Of a stretch of 5,012 bases of DNA, positions 1 through 5,012 are shown one piece after another. How positions within the stretch are numbered: the first letter of the stretch is position 1; every line of letters begins with the position of its first letter. The notes beneath the pieces are model-generated. The model had not been told where the DNA came from. It made no database searches and worked only from the letters and a program-made list of their open reading frames with translations. A program made the position numbers and the translations under genes. The stretch covers positions 1 through 5,012 of the forward strand of contig CALWEE010000141.1 in the NCBI GenBank assembly GCA_944376975.1. Direction: 5' to 3'. Origin of the DNA: an uncultured Lachnospiraceae bacterium. Lineage in GTDB: Bacteria > Bacillota > Clostridia > Lachnospirales > Lachnospiraceae.

Positions 1-22
1 AATATATCCTAAACGATACTCC

Positions 23-28
23 AAGGAG
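23..28 (+). promoter_or_regulatory. Ribosome binding site of cotJA
   Basis: AAGGAG lies 6 bases before the ATG at 35, a near-perfect Shine-Dalgarno match with normal spacing. It favours this start over the in-frame ATG at 53. The operon promoter is not visible and must lie mostly or wholly left of the window. Confidence 0.85.
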
Positions 29-34
29 ACTTTT

Positions 35-259
35 ATGAATTGCCGACAGACAATGAACAGCCGATATGTTCCTCCTGCGGGAGAATGTGTGCCCGGCCCG
101 GCCGCGCGGAACGATTTCCCGGACGATCATCCGGTCGCCATGGCCTATGTCCCATGGCAGACTTTTCATCATACACTGGACCTTCCGAAAGCTTTGATGG
201 CCGGTACCATCTTTCCAGAATTATGTCAACCATTCTGTGGAAGGGGGCCCAGACGATGA
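35..259 (+). CDS. cotJA: Spore coat associated protein CotJA
   Basis: Small 74-residue protein of the CotJA family, a component linked to the inner spore coat. In Bacillus subtilis CotJA and CotJC interact and CotJA is needed for CotJC to enter the coat; this is knowledge of the family. The sequence shows the family core: MAYVPWQTF at residues 36-44, then a leucine/proline stretch, then the AGTIFPELCQPF block at 56-67. The length is close to the usual 70-80 residues. The start at 35 is chosen for its strong ribosome binding site. The stop overlaps the cotJB start as ATGA, so the two are probably translationally coupled. The protein has four cysteines (3, 18, 64, 68), two of them near the C-terminus. 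The family is clear; the role in this organism is inferred from B. subtilis. Confidence 0.93.
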   Translation: MNCRQTMNSRYVPPAGECVPGPAARNDFPDDHPVAMAYVPWQTFHHTLDLPKALMAGTIFPELCQPFCGRGPRR

Positions 260-531
260 AAAACCTGTGCCAGTTTTCAAAAGACCAGCTGATGATGGTC
301 ATCTATCAGTACAGTTTCGCCGTGGACGATATGCTTTTATATCTGGATTCCCACCCGGACGATGTGAACGCCCTGGAATATTTCCGTGAACACAGCCATA
401 TACGGAATGAAGCCCTGAAAGAATACGCCCGCAGGTTCGGGCCGTTGACCATCGATACGGCAAACGACGCGGCCAGCCAGTCCTGGCAGTGGATACAGAC
501 AAAATGGCCATGGGAAGGAGGCGCGTGCTAA
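256..531 (+). CDS. cotJB: Spore coat protein CotJB
   Basis: 91-residue protein of the CotJB family, the middle gene of the cotJ spore-coat operon. Its biochemical role is not known; it is made with CotJA and CotJC in the mother cell. Recognisable family features are the helical segment with FAVDDMLLYLDSHPDD at residues 21-36, followed by the alternating hydrophobic helix ALEYFREH, and the tryptophan-rich C-terminal WQWIQTKWPWEGG at 77-89. The open frame extends upstream to position 40, but ATG 256 is preferred: it gives a family-sized product, overlaps the cotJA stop by four bases, and has a purine-rich GGAAGGGGG about eight bases upstream. The N-terminal extension would run through cotJA in another frame. 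The chain ends in cysteine. The cotJC start follows the stop codon without a gap. Confidence 0.93.
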   Translation: MKNLCQFSKDQLMMVIYQYSFAVDDMLLYLDSHPDDVNALEYFREHSHIRNEALKEYARRFGPLTIDTANDAASQSWQWIQTKWPWEGGAC

Positions 532-1161
532 ATGTGGAATTATGAAAAAAGACTCCAGTATCCGGTCAATATCACCCGGCCCAACGCCCAGATCGCTCAG
601 GTGATCCTAAGTCAATATGGCGGCCCCGACGGAGAGATGGGCGCGTCCATGCGTTACCTTTCCCAGCGTTTCGCCATGCCGAACCGTCAGGCCATGGGCA
701 TGCTGACCGATATCGGTACAGAAGAACTGGCCCATCTGGAGATCGTCGCCACGATCGTCACCCAGCTGACGCGGGACCTGACGCCGGACGAACTGAAAAA
801 ATACGGTTTCGACAAATATTACGTGGACCACACCGTAGGCATATGGCCTCAGGCCGCCGGCGGCATTCCCTTCAACGCCTGTGAGTTCCAGTCCAAAGGC
901 GACCCGATCACCGATCTGTTTGAAGATATGGCCGCGGAGCAAAAGGCCCGGACCACGTACGACAATATCCTGAGGCTGGTGACCGACCCGGAAGTGGCCG
1001 ATCCCATCCGTTTCCTGCGGGCGAGGGAAGTGGTCCATTTCCAGCGTTTCGGCGAGACCCTCCGCACGCTCCAGGAACAGCTGAACAGCAAAAACTTCTA
1101 TGCCTTTAACCCCAGTTACGACGCCCCCGTAAAATGCGGATGTGACGCCAACTGCCGCTGA
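532..1161 (+). CDS. cotJC: Spore coat protein CotJC, manganese catalase family
   Basis: 209-residue ferritin-like four-helix protein of the manganese (non-haem) catalase family, spore-coat branch. Manganese catalases use a di-manganese centre to dismutate hydrogen peroxide. The ligand pattern appears complete: Glu35 in DGEMGASMRYLSQR, Glu65 and His68 in the EELAHLE motif, Glu136 in EDMAAEQKAR, and His169 in REVVHFQRF. This matches the E...ExxH...E...H pattern of Lactobacillus plantarum Mn catalase. An active metal site is therefore plausible, though catalase activity of coat CotJC is inferred. The length is slightly above the roughly 190 residues of B. subtilis CotJC, and the extra part includes a C-terminal tail with three cysteines (202, 204, 208). 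GGAAGGAGG ends ten bases before the ATG. The gene is last in the operon and is followed at once by a strong terminator. Confidence 0.95.
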   Translation: MWNYEKRLQYPVNITRPNAQIAQVILSQYGGPDGEMGASMRYLSQRFAMPNRQAMGMLTDIGTEELAHLEIVATIVTQLTRDLTPDELKKYGFDKYYVDHTVGIWPQAAGGIPFNACEFQSKGDPITDLFEDMAAEQKARTTYDNILRLVTDPEVADPIRFLRAREVVHFQRFGETLRTLQEQLNSKNFYAFNPSYDAPVKCGCDANCR

Positions 1162-1168
1162 TCGATCC

Positions 1169-1213
1169 CTGCTGCTGTGACCTTAAAAATCACAGCAGCA
1201 GCTTTTTATTTTT
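1169..1213 (+). terminator. Intrinsic terminator of the cotJ operon
   Basis: A perfect 12-bp stem pairs 1169-1180 (CTGCTGCTGTGA) with 1190-1201 (TCACAGCAGCAG) across a 9-base loop. It is followed by one C and a T-tract with a single A interruption (1203-1213). It begins eight bases after the cotJC stop and should end the cotJ transcript efficiently. Confidence 0.95.
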
Positions 1214-1214
1214 G

Positions 1215-1223
1215 TGATATAAT
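1215..1223 (+). promoter_or_regulatory. Extended -10 promoter for trkA-trkH
   Basis: TGATATAAT contains a perfect TATAAT (1218-1223) preceded by TG one base upstream, the extended -10 pattern used by the housekeeping sigma factor. The position 17 bases upstream (about 1195-1200, GCAGCA) lies in the terminator stem and does not resemble TTGACA, so the extended element would have to compensate. Predicted transcription start is near 1230, giving a leader of about 65 bases. This is a sequence-based prediction. Confidence 0.7.
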
Positions 1224-1240
1224 ATATCCATCGCGGATAT
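1224..1240. repeat. Short inverted repeat over the predicted trkA start site
   Basis: ATATCC (1224-1229) and GGATAT (1235-1240) form a perfect inverted repeat with a 5-base spacer directly downstream of the -10 box. The right arm is also part of the palindrome GGATATCC (1235-1242). It could be an operator or a 5' stem, or chance; six-base arms are short. Confidence 0.35.
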
Positions 1241-1278
1241 CCTGCCGGCGCGTTCCGGCCGCGTGTCATCATAAGAAG

Positions 1279-1284
1279 AAGGGA
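1279..1284 (+). promoter_or_regulatory. Ribosome binding site that fixes the trkA start
   Basis: AAGGGA within a purine run lies nine bases before ATG 1294. The frame stays open upstream as far as 1177, but those codons cross the cotJ terminator and the promoter, so this site decides in favour of 1294. Confidence 0.75.
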
Positions 1285-1293
1285 AGCGTTTCC

Positions 1294-2652
1294 ATGAACA
1301 TCATCATCGTAGGATGCGGGAAAGTCGGAAGCAATCTGACCGAGCTTCTGATCAATGAAGATCATAATATCACCGTCATCGATACACGGGAAAAGAAAGT
1401 CACCCAGCTTACGGAAAAATTCGACGTGATGGGTTACGTCGGCAACGGCGCCAGCATTGATACGCTCACGGAAGCCAACATACAGGAGACCGATATCCTG
1501 ATCGCCGTGACCGGCTCGGACGAGACGAACCTGCTCATGTGCCTTATGGCCCGGAAAGCGGCCCGGTGCCATACCATCGCCCGCGTGCGCAATCCCATGT
1601 ACAACCGGGAGATCGGTTTCATCAAAGCCCAGATGGGCATTTCCATGATCATCAATCCGGAGCTGGCGGCCGCCAACGAGATCTTCCAGCTTCTCCGTTT
1701 CCCGTCGGCCTATAAGATCGATTCTTTCTCCGACGGAAAGATCCGGCTTTTCAAGATACAGATCAAAACAGGCCAGGCGCTGGACGGCCTTCTCATAAAA
1801 GACCTGCCCTCTGTCTGCGGAAAGGATATCCTTGTCTGCACCGTTGAGCGGAAAGACCAGGTGACCATACCCGACGGCAGCTTCCGCCTGAAAGCGGGCG
1901 ATCTGATCACGGTCATCGCCTCCCACGACAATATGATCCGCTTTTTCCAGAATATGGATCTGCCCGTCCGCCAGGCGAAAAACGCCCTGATCATCGGCGG
2001 CGGCACCATCGGCTATTATCTGGCGAAGCAGCTTACGAAAGCCCATATCAAAGCGCGGATCATCGAAAACGATCCCGAACGGTGCGACTATCTGGCCCAG
2101 AATCTTCCGGAAGCTTCTATTATAAATGGAGACGGTTCGGATAAACAACTGCTTATCGAGGAGGGGCTGGCCCACGCGGAGGCGTTCGTCACGCTGACCA
2201 ACGTGGACGAGGAAAATATCCTGCTGACCATGTTCGCCCAGCGCCACTCCGGCGCGAAGACCGTCACCAAGATCAACCGGCTCGCTTTCGATGAAATCGT
2301 GGAAAGCCTGGACATCGGAAGCGTCGTCTATCCCAAATACATCACCGCCGATTACATCCTCCAGTATGTCCGGGCGCTGCAAAATTCCGCAGGCAACAGT
2401 ATCGAGCGGCTGTACCACATCATGAACAACCGGGTGGAAGCCATTGAATTTTCTGTCCATGGCGCGTCGCCGGTGACGGACATCCCTCTGATGGACCTGA
2501 ACTTGAAAGCCAACCAGCTGATCTGCTGTATCAACCGCGATGGCCGGATCATCATCCCGCGAGGCCAGGACACCATACAGAACAACGATTCCGTCATCGT
2601 CGTCACCCTTGAAAAAGGATTGCAGGATATACAGGACATTCTGAAAGGATAA
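1294..2652 (+). CDS. trkA: Trk system potassium uptake regulatory protein TrkA
   Basis: 452-residue cytoplasmic regulatory subunit of a Trk potassium transporter, close to the 458 residues of E. coli TrkA. It binds nucleotides and gates the membrane channel TrkH. The protein has the duplicated RCK layout. RCK_N1 (about 1-125) has the Rossmann glycines GCGKVG at 7-12 and an acidic Asp30 at the end of the second strand. RCK_C1 spans about 140-220, with PDGSFRLKAGDLITVI. RCK_N2 (about 230-350) has GGGTIG at 235-240 and Glu258 as its acidic residue. RCK_C2 spans about 372-452. Both glycine-rich loops are intact, so both halves may bind NAD(H) or ATP/ADP. The first methionine leads directly into the first strand (MNIIIVGCG), supporting the start at 1294. 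The trkH start lies six bases after the stop, so the two form an operon. Confidence 0.96.
   Translation: MNIIIVGCGKVGSNLTELLINEDHNITVIDTREKKVTQLTEKFDVMGYVGNGASIDTLTEANIQETDILIAVTGSDETNLLMCLMARKAARCHTIARVRNPMYNREIGFIKAQMGISMIINPELAAANEIFQLLRFPSAYKIDSFSDGKIRLFKIQIKTGQALDGLLIKDLPSVCGKDILVCTVERKDQVTIPDGSFRLKAGDLITVIASHDNMIRFFQNMDLPVRQAKNALIIGGGTIGYYLAKQLTKAHIKARIIENDPERCDYLAQNLPEASIINGDGSDKQLLIEEGLAHAEAFVTLTNVDEENILLTMFAQRHSGAKTVTKINRLAFDEIVESLDIGSVVYPKYITADYILQYVRALQNSAGNSIERLYHIMNNRVEAIEFSVHGASPVTDIPLMDLNLKANQLICCINRDGRIIIPRGQDTIQNNDSVIVVTLEKGLQDIQDILKG
2642..2649 (+). promoter_or_regulatory. Ribosome binding site of trkH within the trkA end
   Basis: AAAGGA at 2644-2649 sits inside the last trkA codons, nine bases before ATG 2659. 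An ATG at 2652 overlaps the trkA stop but is in another frame and only two bases from this site. The site therefore serves 2659 and couples trkH to trkA translation. Confidence 0.65.
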
Positions 2653-2658
2653 TGGATT

Positions 2659-4101
2659 ATGAATTACTTAATGATCATCTACATACTGGGATGGATCCTT
2701 TCCTGCGAAGGCGCGCTGATGCTTCCATCCGTTGTCGTCGCCCTGATATACGGGGAATATCCTGCCGGCTGCGCCATCCTGATCGCCGCCGGCCTCTGCC
2801 TGCTGATCGGTCTGCCCATCACCCGCAAAAAGCCGTCCAACTCGGTTTTCTACACCCGGGAGGGGTTTGTCACCGTCGCTTTATGCTGGATCACGATCAG
2901 CGTCATGGGCAGCCTGCCTTTTATCATCAGCGGCGCCATCCCCAATCCCATCGACGCCTTGTTTGAAACGGTTTCCGGTTTTACCACCACCGGCGCCAGC
3001 ATCCTCGCCGATGTGGAGGTCGTTCCCAAGTGCCTGATCTTCTGGCGCAGCTTCACCCACTGGATCGGCGGCATGGGTATCCTCGTATTTTTGCTGGCTT
3101 TCATCCCCATGAGCGGCGGATACCATATGAACCTGATGAAGGCGGAAAGCCCCGGCCCGTCCGTGGAAAAGCTTTTCCCGACGGTCCAGTCCACCGCGAA
3201 AGCGCTGTACAAGATGTATCTGTTCCTGACCGTTTTGCAGGTCATCCTCCTTCTTATCGGGCGGATGCCTTTGTTCGACGCCCTGACCATCACCTTCGGC
3301 ACCGCGGGGACCGGCGGTTTCGGCGTGCACAACAACAGCGCCGCCGGCTACTCCCCCTACTGCCAGTACGTGATCACCTTGTTCATGATCCTTTTCGGCG
3401 TCAATTTTTCCGTATATTTCCTGATCATGATCCGGCGGACGAAACGGGCGCTGCAAAGCGAAGAAATCCGGTATTATCTGGGCATCATCGGCATATGTAT
3501 CCTTGTCATCATGTTCAATATCCGGCATATGTATCCCACCCTTGAGGAGACTTTCCGGCAGGCGGCTTTTCAGGTGGCCTCCATCATCACCACGACCGGT
3601 TATTCCACCACCGATTTCAACTACTGGCCCGAATTGTCCCGGAATATCCTGCTGCTCATCATGTTCGTCGGCGCCTGCGCCGGCAGTACGGGCGGCGGCA
3701 TCAAAGTTTCCCGGATCATCGTCCTTGCCAAATCCATACGTCAGGAACTGATCCATTTTATCCACCCCAGGGCGGTCACGAAGATCACCGTCGACGGCAA
3801 GGTCGTCAGCCGCGAAAACGTTCGGGGCATATACGCGTTTCTCGCGGTCTATCTGCTGATCTTCGTTGTCTCCGTGCTCCTGGTCAGCCTGGACAACTTA
3901 GACGGCATGACCAACATTTCCGCGGTGGCTTCCGCTTTTAACAACATCGGCCCCGGCCTGAACGAAGTGGGACCTCTGGAAAATTTCGGGATCTATTCCG
4001 ATTTCTCCACATTTGTGCTGACTTTGGATATGCTGGCGGGCCGTCTGGAGATCTTCCCGCTGCTCCTTTTATTTACGCCGGGCACGTGGAAAAAGTTCTG
4101 A
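2659..4101 (+). CDS. trkH: Trk system potassium uptake channel protein TrkH
   Basis: 480-residue polytopic membrane protein, the K+-translocating subunit of the Trk/Ktr superfamily (E. coli TrkH has 483). The family fold has four M1-P-M2 repeats, each giving one pore loop with a selectivity-filter glycine. All four are visible: GFTTTGAS around Gly112, GTAGTGGFG around Gly217-Gly219, IITTTGYST around Gly314, and AFNNIGPG around Gly431. After the third pore loop comes AGSTGGGIKVSR (341-352), the glycine-rich intramembrane stretch known to act in gating. The C-terminus LEIFPLLLLFTPGTWKKF is typical of complete TrkH proteins, so the gene is full length. It follows trkA by six bases and would be gated by it. 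Substrate is K+ by family; some relatives in this superfamily also carry Na+, which the sequence does not settle. Confidence 0.96.
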   Translation: MNYLMIIYILGWILSCEGALMLPSVVVALIYGEYPAGCAILIAAGLCLLIGLPITRKKPSNSVFYTREGFVTVALCWITISVMGSLPFIISGAIPNPIDALFETVSGFTTTGASILADVEVVPKCLIFWRSFTHWIGGMGILVFLLAFIPMSGGYHMNLMKAESPGPSVEKLFPTVQSTAKALYKMYLFLTVLQVILLLIGRMPLFDALTITFGTAGTGGFGVHNNSAAGYSPYCQYVITLFMILFGVNFSVYFLIMIRRTKRALQSEEIRYYLGIIGICILVIMFNIRHMYPTLEETFRQAAFQVASIITTTGYSTTDFNYWPELSRNILLLIMFVGACAGSTGGGIKVSRIIVLAKSIRQELIHFIHPRAVTKITVDGKVVSRENVRGIYAFLAVYLLIFVVSVLLVSLDNLDGMTNISAVASAFNNIGPGLNEVGPLENFGIYSDFSTFVLTLDMLAGRLEIFPLLLLFTPGTWKKF

Positions 4102-4112
4102 TACGCGCCTGT

Positions 4113-4132
4113 CCTTCCGGCATAAGGGAAGG
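4113..4132 (+). terminator. Weak hairpin after trkH, possible terminator
   Basis: CCTTCC (4113-4118) can pair with GGAAGG (4127-4132) across an 8-base loop, 11 bases after the trkH stop. No T-run follows (CCTTAAATAG), so it is at best an inefficient or factor-dependent terminator, or an mRNA 3'-end stem. Confidence 0.35.
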
Positions 4133-4143
4133 CCTTAAATAGC

Positions 4144-4172
4144 TTGACATGGGTATCAAAGTATGACACAAT
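4144..4172 (+). promoter_or_regulatory. Promoter for the NhaC-family gene
   Basis: A perfect -35 TTGACA (4144-4149) is followed after 17 bases by CACAAT (4167-4172), which matches four of six -10 positions including the key A and final T. The next gene starts 34 bases after the -10. This suggests the antiporter has its own housekeeping promoter, alone or in addition to readthrough from trkH. Confidence 0.65.
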
Positions 4173-4194
4173 TTGGGAAGATATACGAAAGAGA

Positions 4195-4199
4195 GGGAG
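4195..4199 (+). promoter_or_regulatory. Ribosome binding site of the NhaC-family gene
   Basis: GGGAG within the run GAGAGGGAGA lies seven bases before ATG 4207. It supports a start that includes the signal-like N-terminal segment and not a later methionine. Confidence 0.75.
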
Positions 4200-4206
4200 A
4201 TCAACC

Positions 4207-5012
4207 ATGCAGAAAAAATCAACGTTTCGCCGGGCTTTTGCCGTCCTGGCCGTGTTCATGTCTGTCATCTTCATACCGGCCATGGCTTTCGCCGCTGACG
4301 GCTCCGAGTACACACCGGCCCTGTACGCCACATTCTGGGCCCTCATCCCGCCGGTCGTCGCCATTGCCCTGGCTCTTATCACGAAAGAAGTTTACAGTTC
4401 TCTTTTCATCGGTATCCTGGTAGGCTCCCTGTTCTATTCCGGATTTTCCTTTGAAGGCACCGTGACCCATATTTTCCAGGGCGGCATCGTTTCCGTATTG
4501 TCCGATCCCTACAATGTGGGCATCATCATATTCCTTGTGATACTGGGCAGCATGGTCTGCATGATGAACAAGGCGGGCGGTTCAGCCGCTTTCGGCCGCT
4601 GGGCCAAGACCCATATCAAGACCCGGGCAGGCGCCCAGCTGGCGACCATCGCCCTTGGCGTCCTCATATTCATCGACGACTATTTCAACTGCCTGACAGT
4701 GGGAAGCGTTATGCGGCCCATCACCGATTCCCACAATGTTTCCCGGGCAAAGCTTTCGTATCTGATCGACGCCACCGCCGCTCCGGTCTGCATCATCGCC
4801 CCCATTTCTTCATGGGCGGCTGCCGTGACCGGCTTCGTGGAAGGCGAAGACGGGTTTTCCCTGTTCATCCAGGCGATCCCTTATAACTATTACGCCCTGC
4901 TGACCATCGTCATGATGGTGGCTCTTGTCCTCCTGAAAGCGGATTACGGCCCCATGGCCCTGCATGAGATGAACGCCTTGAAGGGCGATATCTACACCAC
5001 GCCGGCCCGTCC
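4207..5012 (+). CDS. NhaC-family Na+/H+ antiporter, 3' end outside window
   Basis: 268 residues are visible and the frame is still open at the right edge; family members usually have 450-530, so about half is missing. It resembles the NhaC family (COG1757): integral membrane antiporters that mostly exchange Na+ for H+, with some members carrying organic acids (MleN, malate/lactate). The best marker is FIDDYFNCLTVGSVMRPITD (155-174), with paired aspartates in a membrane segment, followed by LIDATAAPVCIIAPISSWAA (186-205), a polar helix with proline and serine typical of the family. Other hydrophobic segments lie at about 38-59, 62-80, 104-121, 142-157 and 228-244. Residues 1-30 look like a Sec signal peptide: a basic start (KK, RR), a hydrophobic core, and AFA-AD as a possible cleavage site at 29/30. 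It has its own promoter after trkH. Family is fairly secure; the transported ion is inferred. Confidence 0.88.
   Translation, partial: MQKKSTFRRAFAVLAVFMSVIFIPAMAFAADGSEYTPALYATFWALIPPVVAIALALITKEVYSSLFIGILVGSLFYSGFSFEGTVTHIFQGGIVSVLSDPYNVGIIIFLVILGSMVCMMNKAGGSAAFGRWAKTHIKTRAGAQLATIALGVLIFIDDYFNCLTVGSVMRPITDSHNVSRAKLSYLIDATAAPVCIIAPISSWAAAVTGFVEGEDGFSLFIQAIPYNYYALLTIVMMVALVLLKADYGPMALHEMNALKGDIYTTPAR

Noticed and set aside
1..34. Sporulation sigma factor promoter just before cotJA
   Set aside because: The AT-rich bases at 1-20 do not match a sigma-E -10 convincingly, and a start point there would leave almost no leader before the ribosome binding site. The promoter is probably left of the window.
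40..255. Upstream extension of cotJB through cotJA
   Set aside because: The 72 extra residues would be encoded in an alternative frame of cotJA and do not resemble CotJB; the ATG at 256 gives the normal family length.
1177..1293. N-terminal extension of trkA using an upstream start in the same frame (39 extra residues)
   Set aside because: The extra codons cross the cotJ terminator and the trkA promoter, have no ribosome binding site at the upstream start, and precede the natural family start MNIIIVGCG.
1224..1293. Cyclic-di-AMP (ydaO) riboswitch before the K+ transporter genes
   Set aside because: The predicted leader is about 65 bases, well short of the roughly 120 or more such a riboswitch needs, and no conserved core is recognisable.
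1183..2460. Long minus-strand open frame (425 codons) opposite trkA
   Set aside because: It lies almost entirely under a clear trkA gene, shows no recognisable domain and is rich in Asp/Gly/His/Arg as expected from the complement of biased codons. It is a shadow frame.
2652..2966. Plus-strand 104-codon frame starting on the trkA stop
   Set aside because: Its ATG is only two bases from the ribosome binding site, its product is Arg/His-rich with no family resemblance, and it overlaps trkH in another frame. TrkH from 2659 explains the region.
2881..3765. Long minus-strand open frame (294 codons) opposite trkH
   Set aside because: Its hydrophilic His/Asp/Gly-rich composition mirrors the membrane-protein codons on the other strand. 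No motif or ribosome binding site supports it.
4145..4168. TGACA repeated at 4145 and 4164 as a possible direct-repeat operator
   Set aside because: The first copy is part of the TTGACA -35 box and five-base repeats are expected by chance; no longer shared flank exists.

Overview
The window reads as chromosomal DNA of an endospore-forming member of the Firmicutes, most likely a Clostridia-class anaerobe. The basis is a cotJ spore-coat operon, strong purine-rich ribosome binding sites before every gene, and a T-rich intrinsic terminator. The DNA is moderately G+C-rich and all six genes lie on the + strand with little intergenic space. I cannot name genus or species from the sequence.

Layout. 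(1) Positions 35-1161 hold a complete three-gene spore-coat operon: cotJA, cotJB (start overlapping the cotJA stop as ATGA) and cotJC (starting directly after the cotJB stop). CotJC is a manganese-catalase-type protein with its metal ligands in place. The operon ends at a strong terminator at 1169-1213. (2) An extended -10 promoter sits right behind that terminator. It appears to drive trkA and trkH (1294-4101), which encode the regulatory and channel subunits of a Trk/Ktr-type potassium uptake system. (3) A 105-base gap holds a weak hairpin and a promoter with a perfect TTGACA -35. After it comes a NhaC-family cation antiporter gene that runs off the right edge (4207-5012, 3' end missing).

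How the genes work together. The cotJ proteins belong to the spore coat and would be made in the mother cell during sporulation. The trkA-trkH pair and the NhaC-family gene look like growth-phase membrane transport: K+ uptake gated by nucleotide binding to TrkA, next to a separately promoted antiporter that would probably export Na+ in exchange for H+. The link between the two blocks is proximity only; terminator and promoter signals suggest three transcription units. I see no mobile element, CRISPR array, tRNA or rRNA. The gene families are ordinary ones, and I found no convincing new biological system. The points worth a second look are the terminator/promoter junction before trkA, the cysteine-ended coat proteins, and the signal-peptide-like N-terminus on the antiporter.
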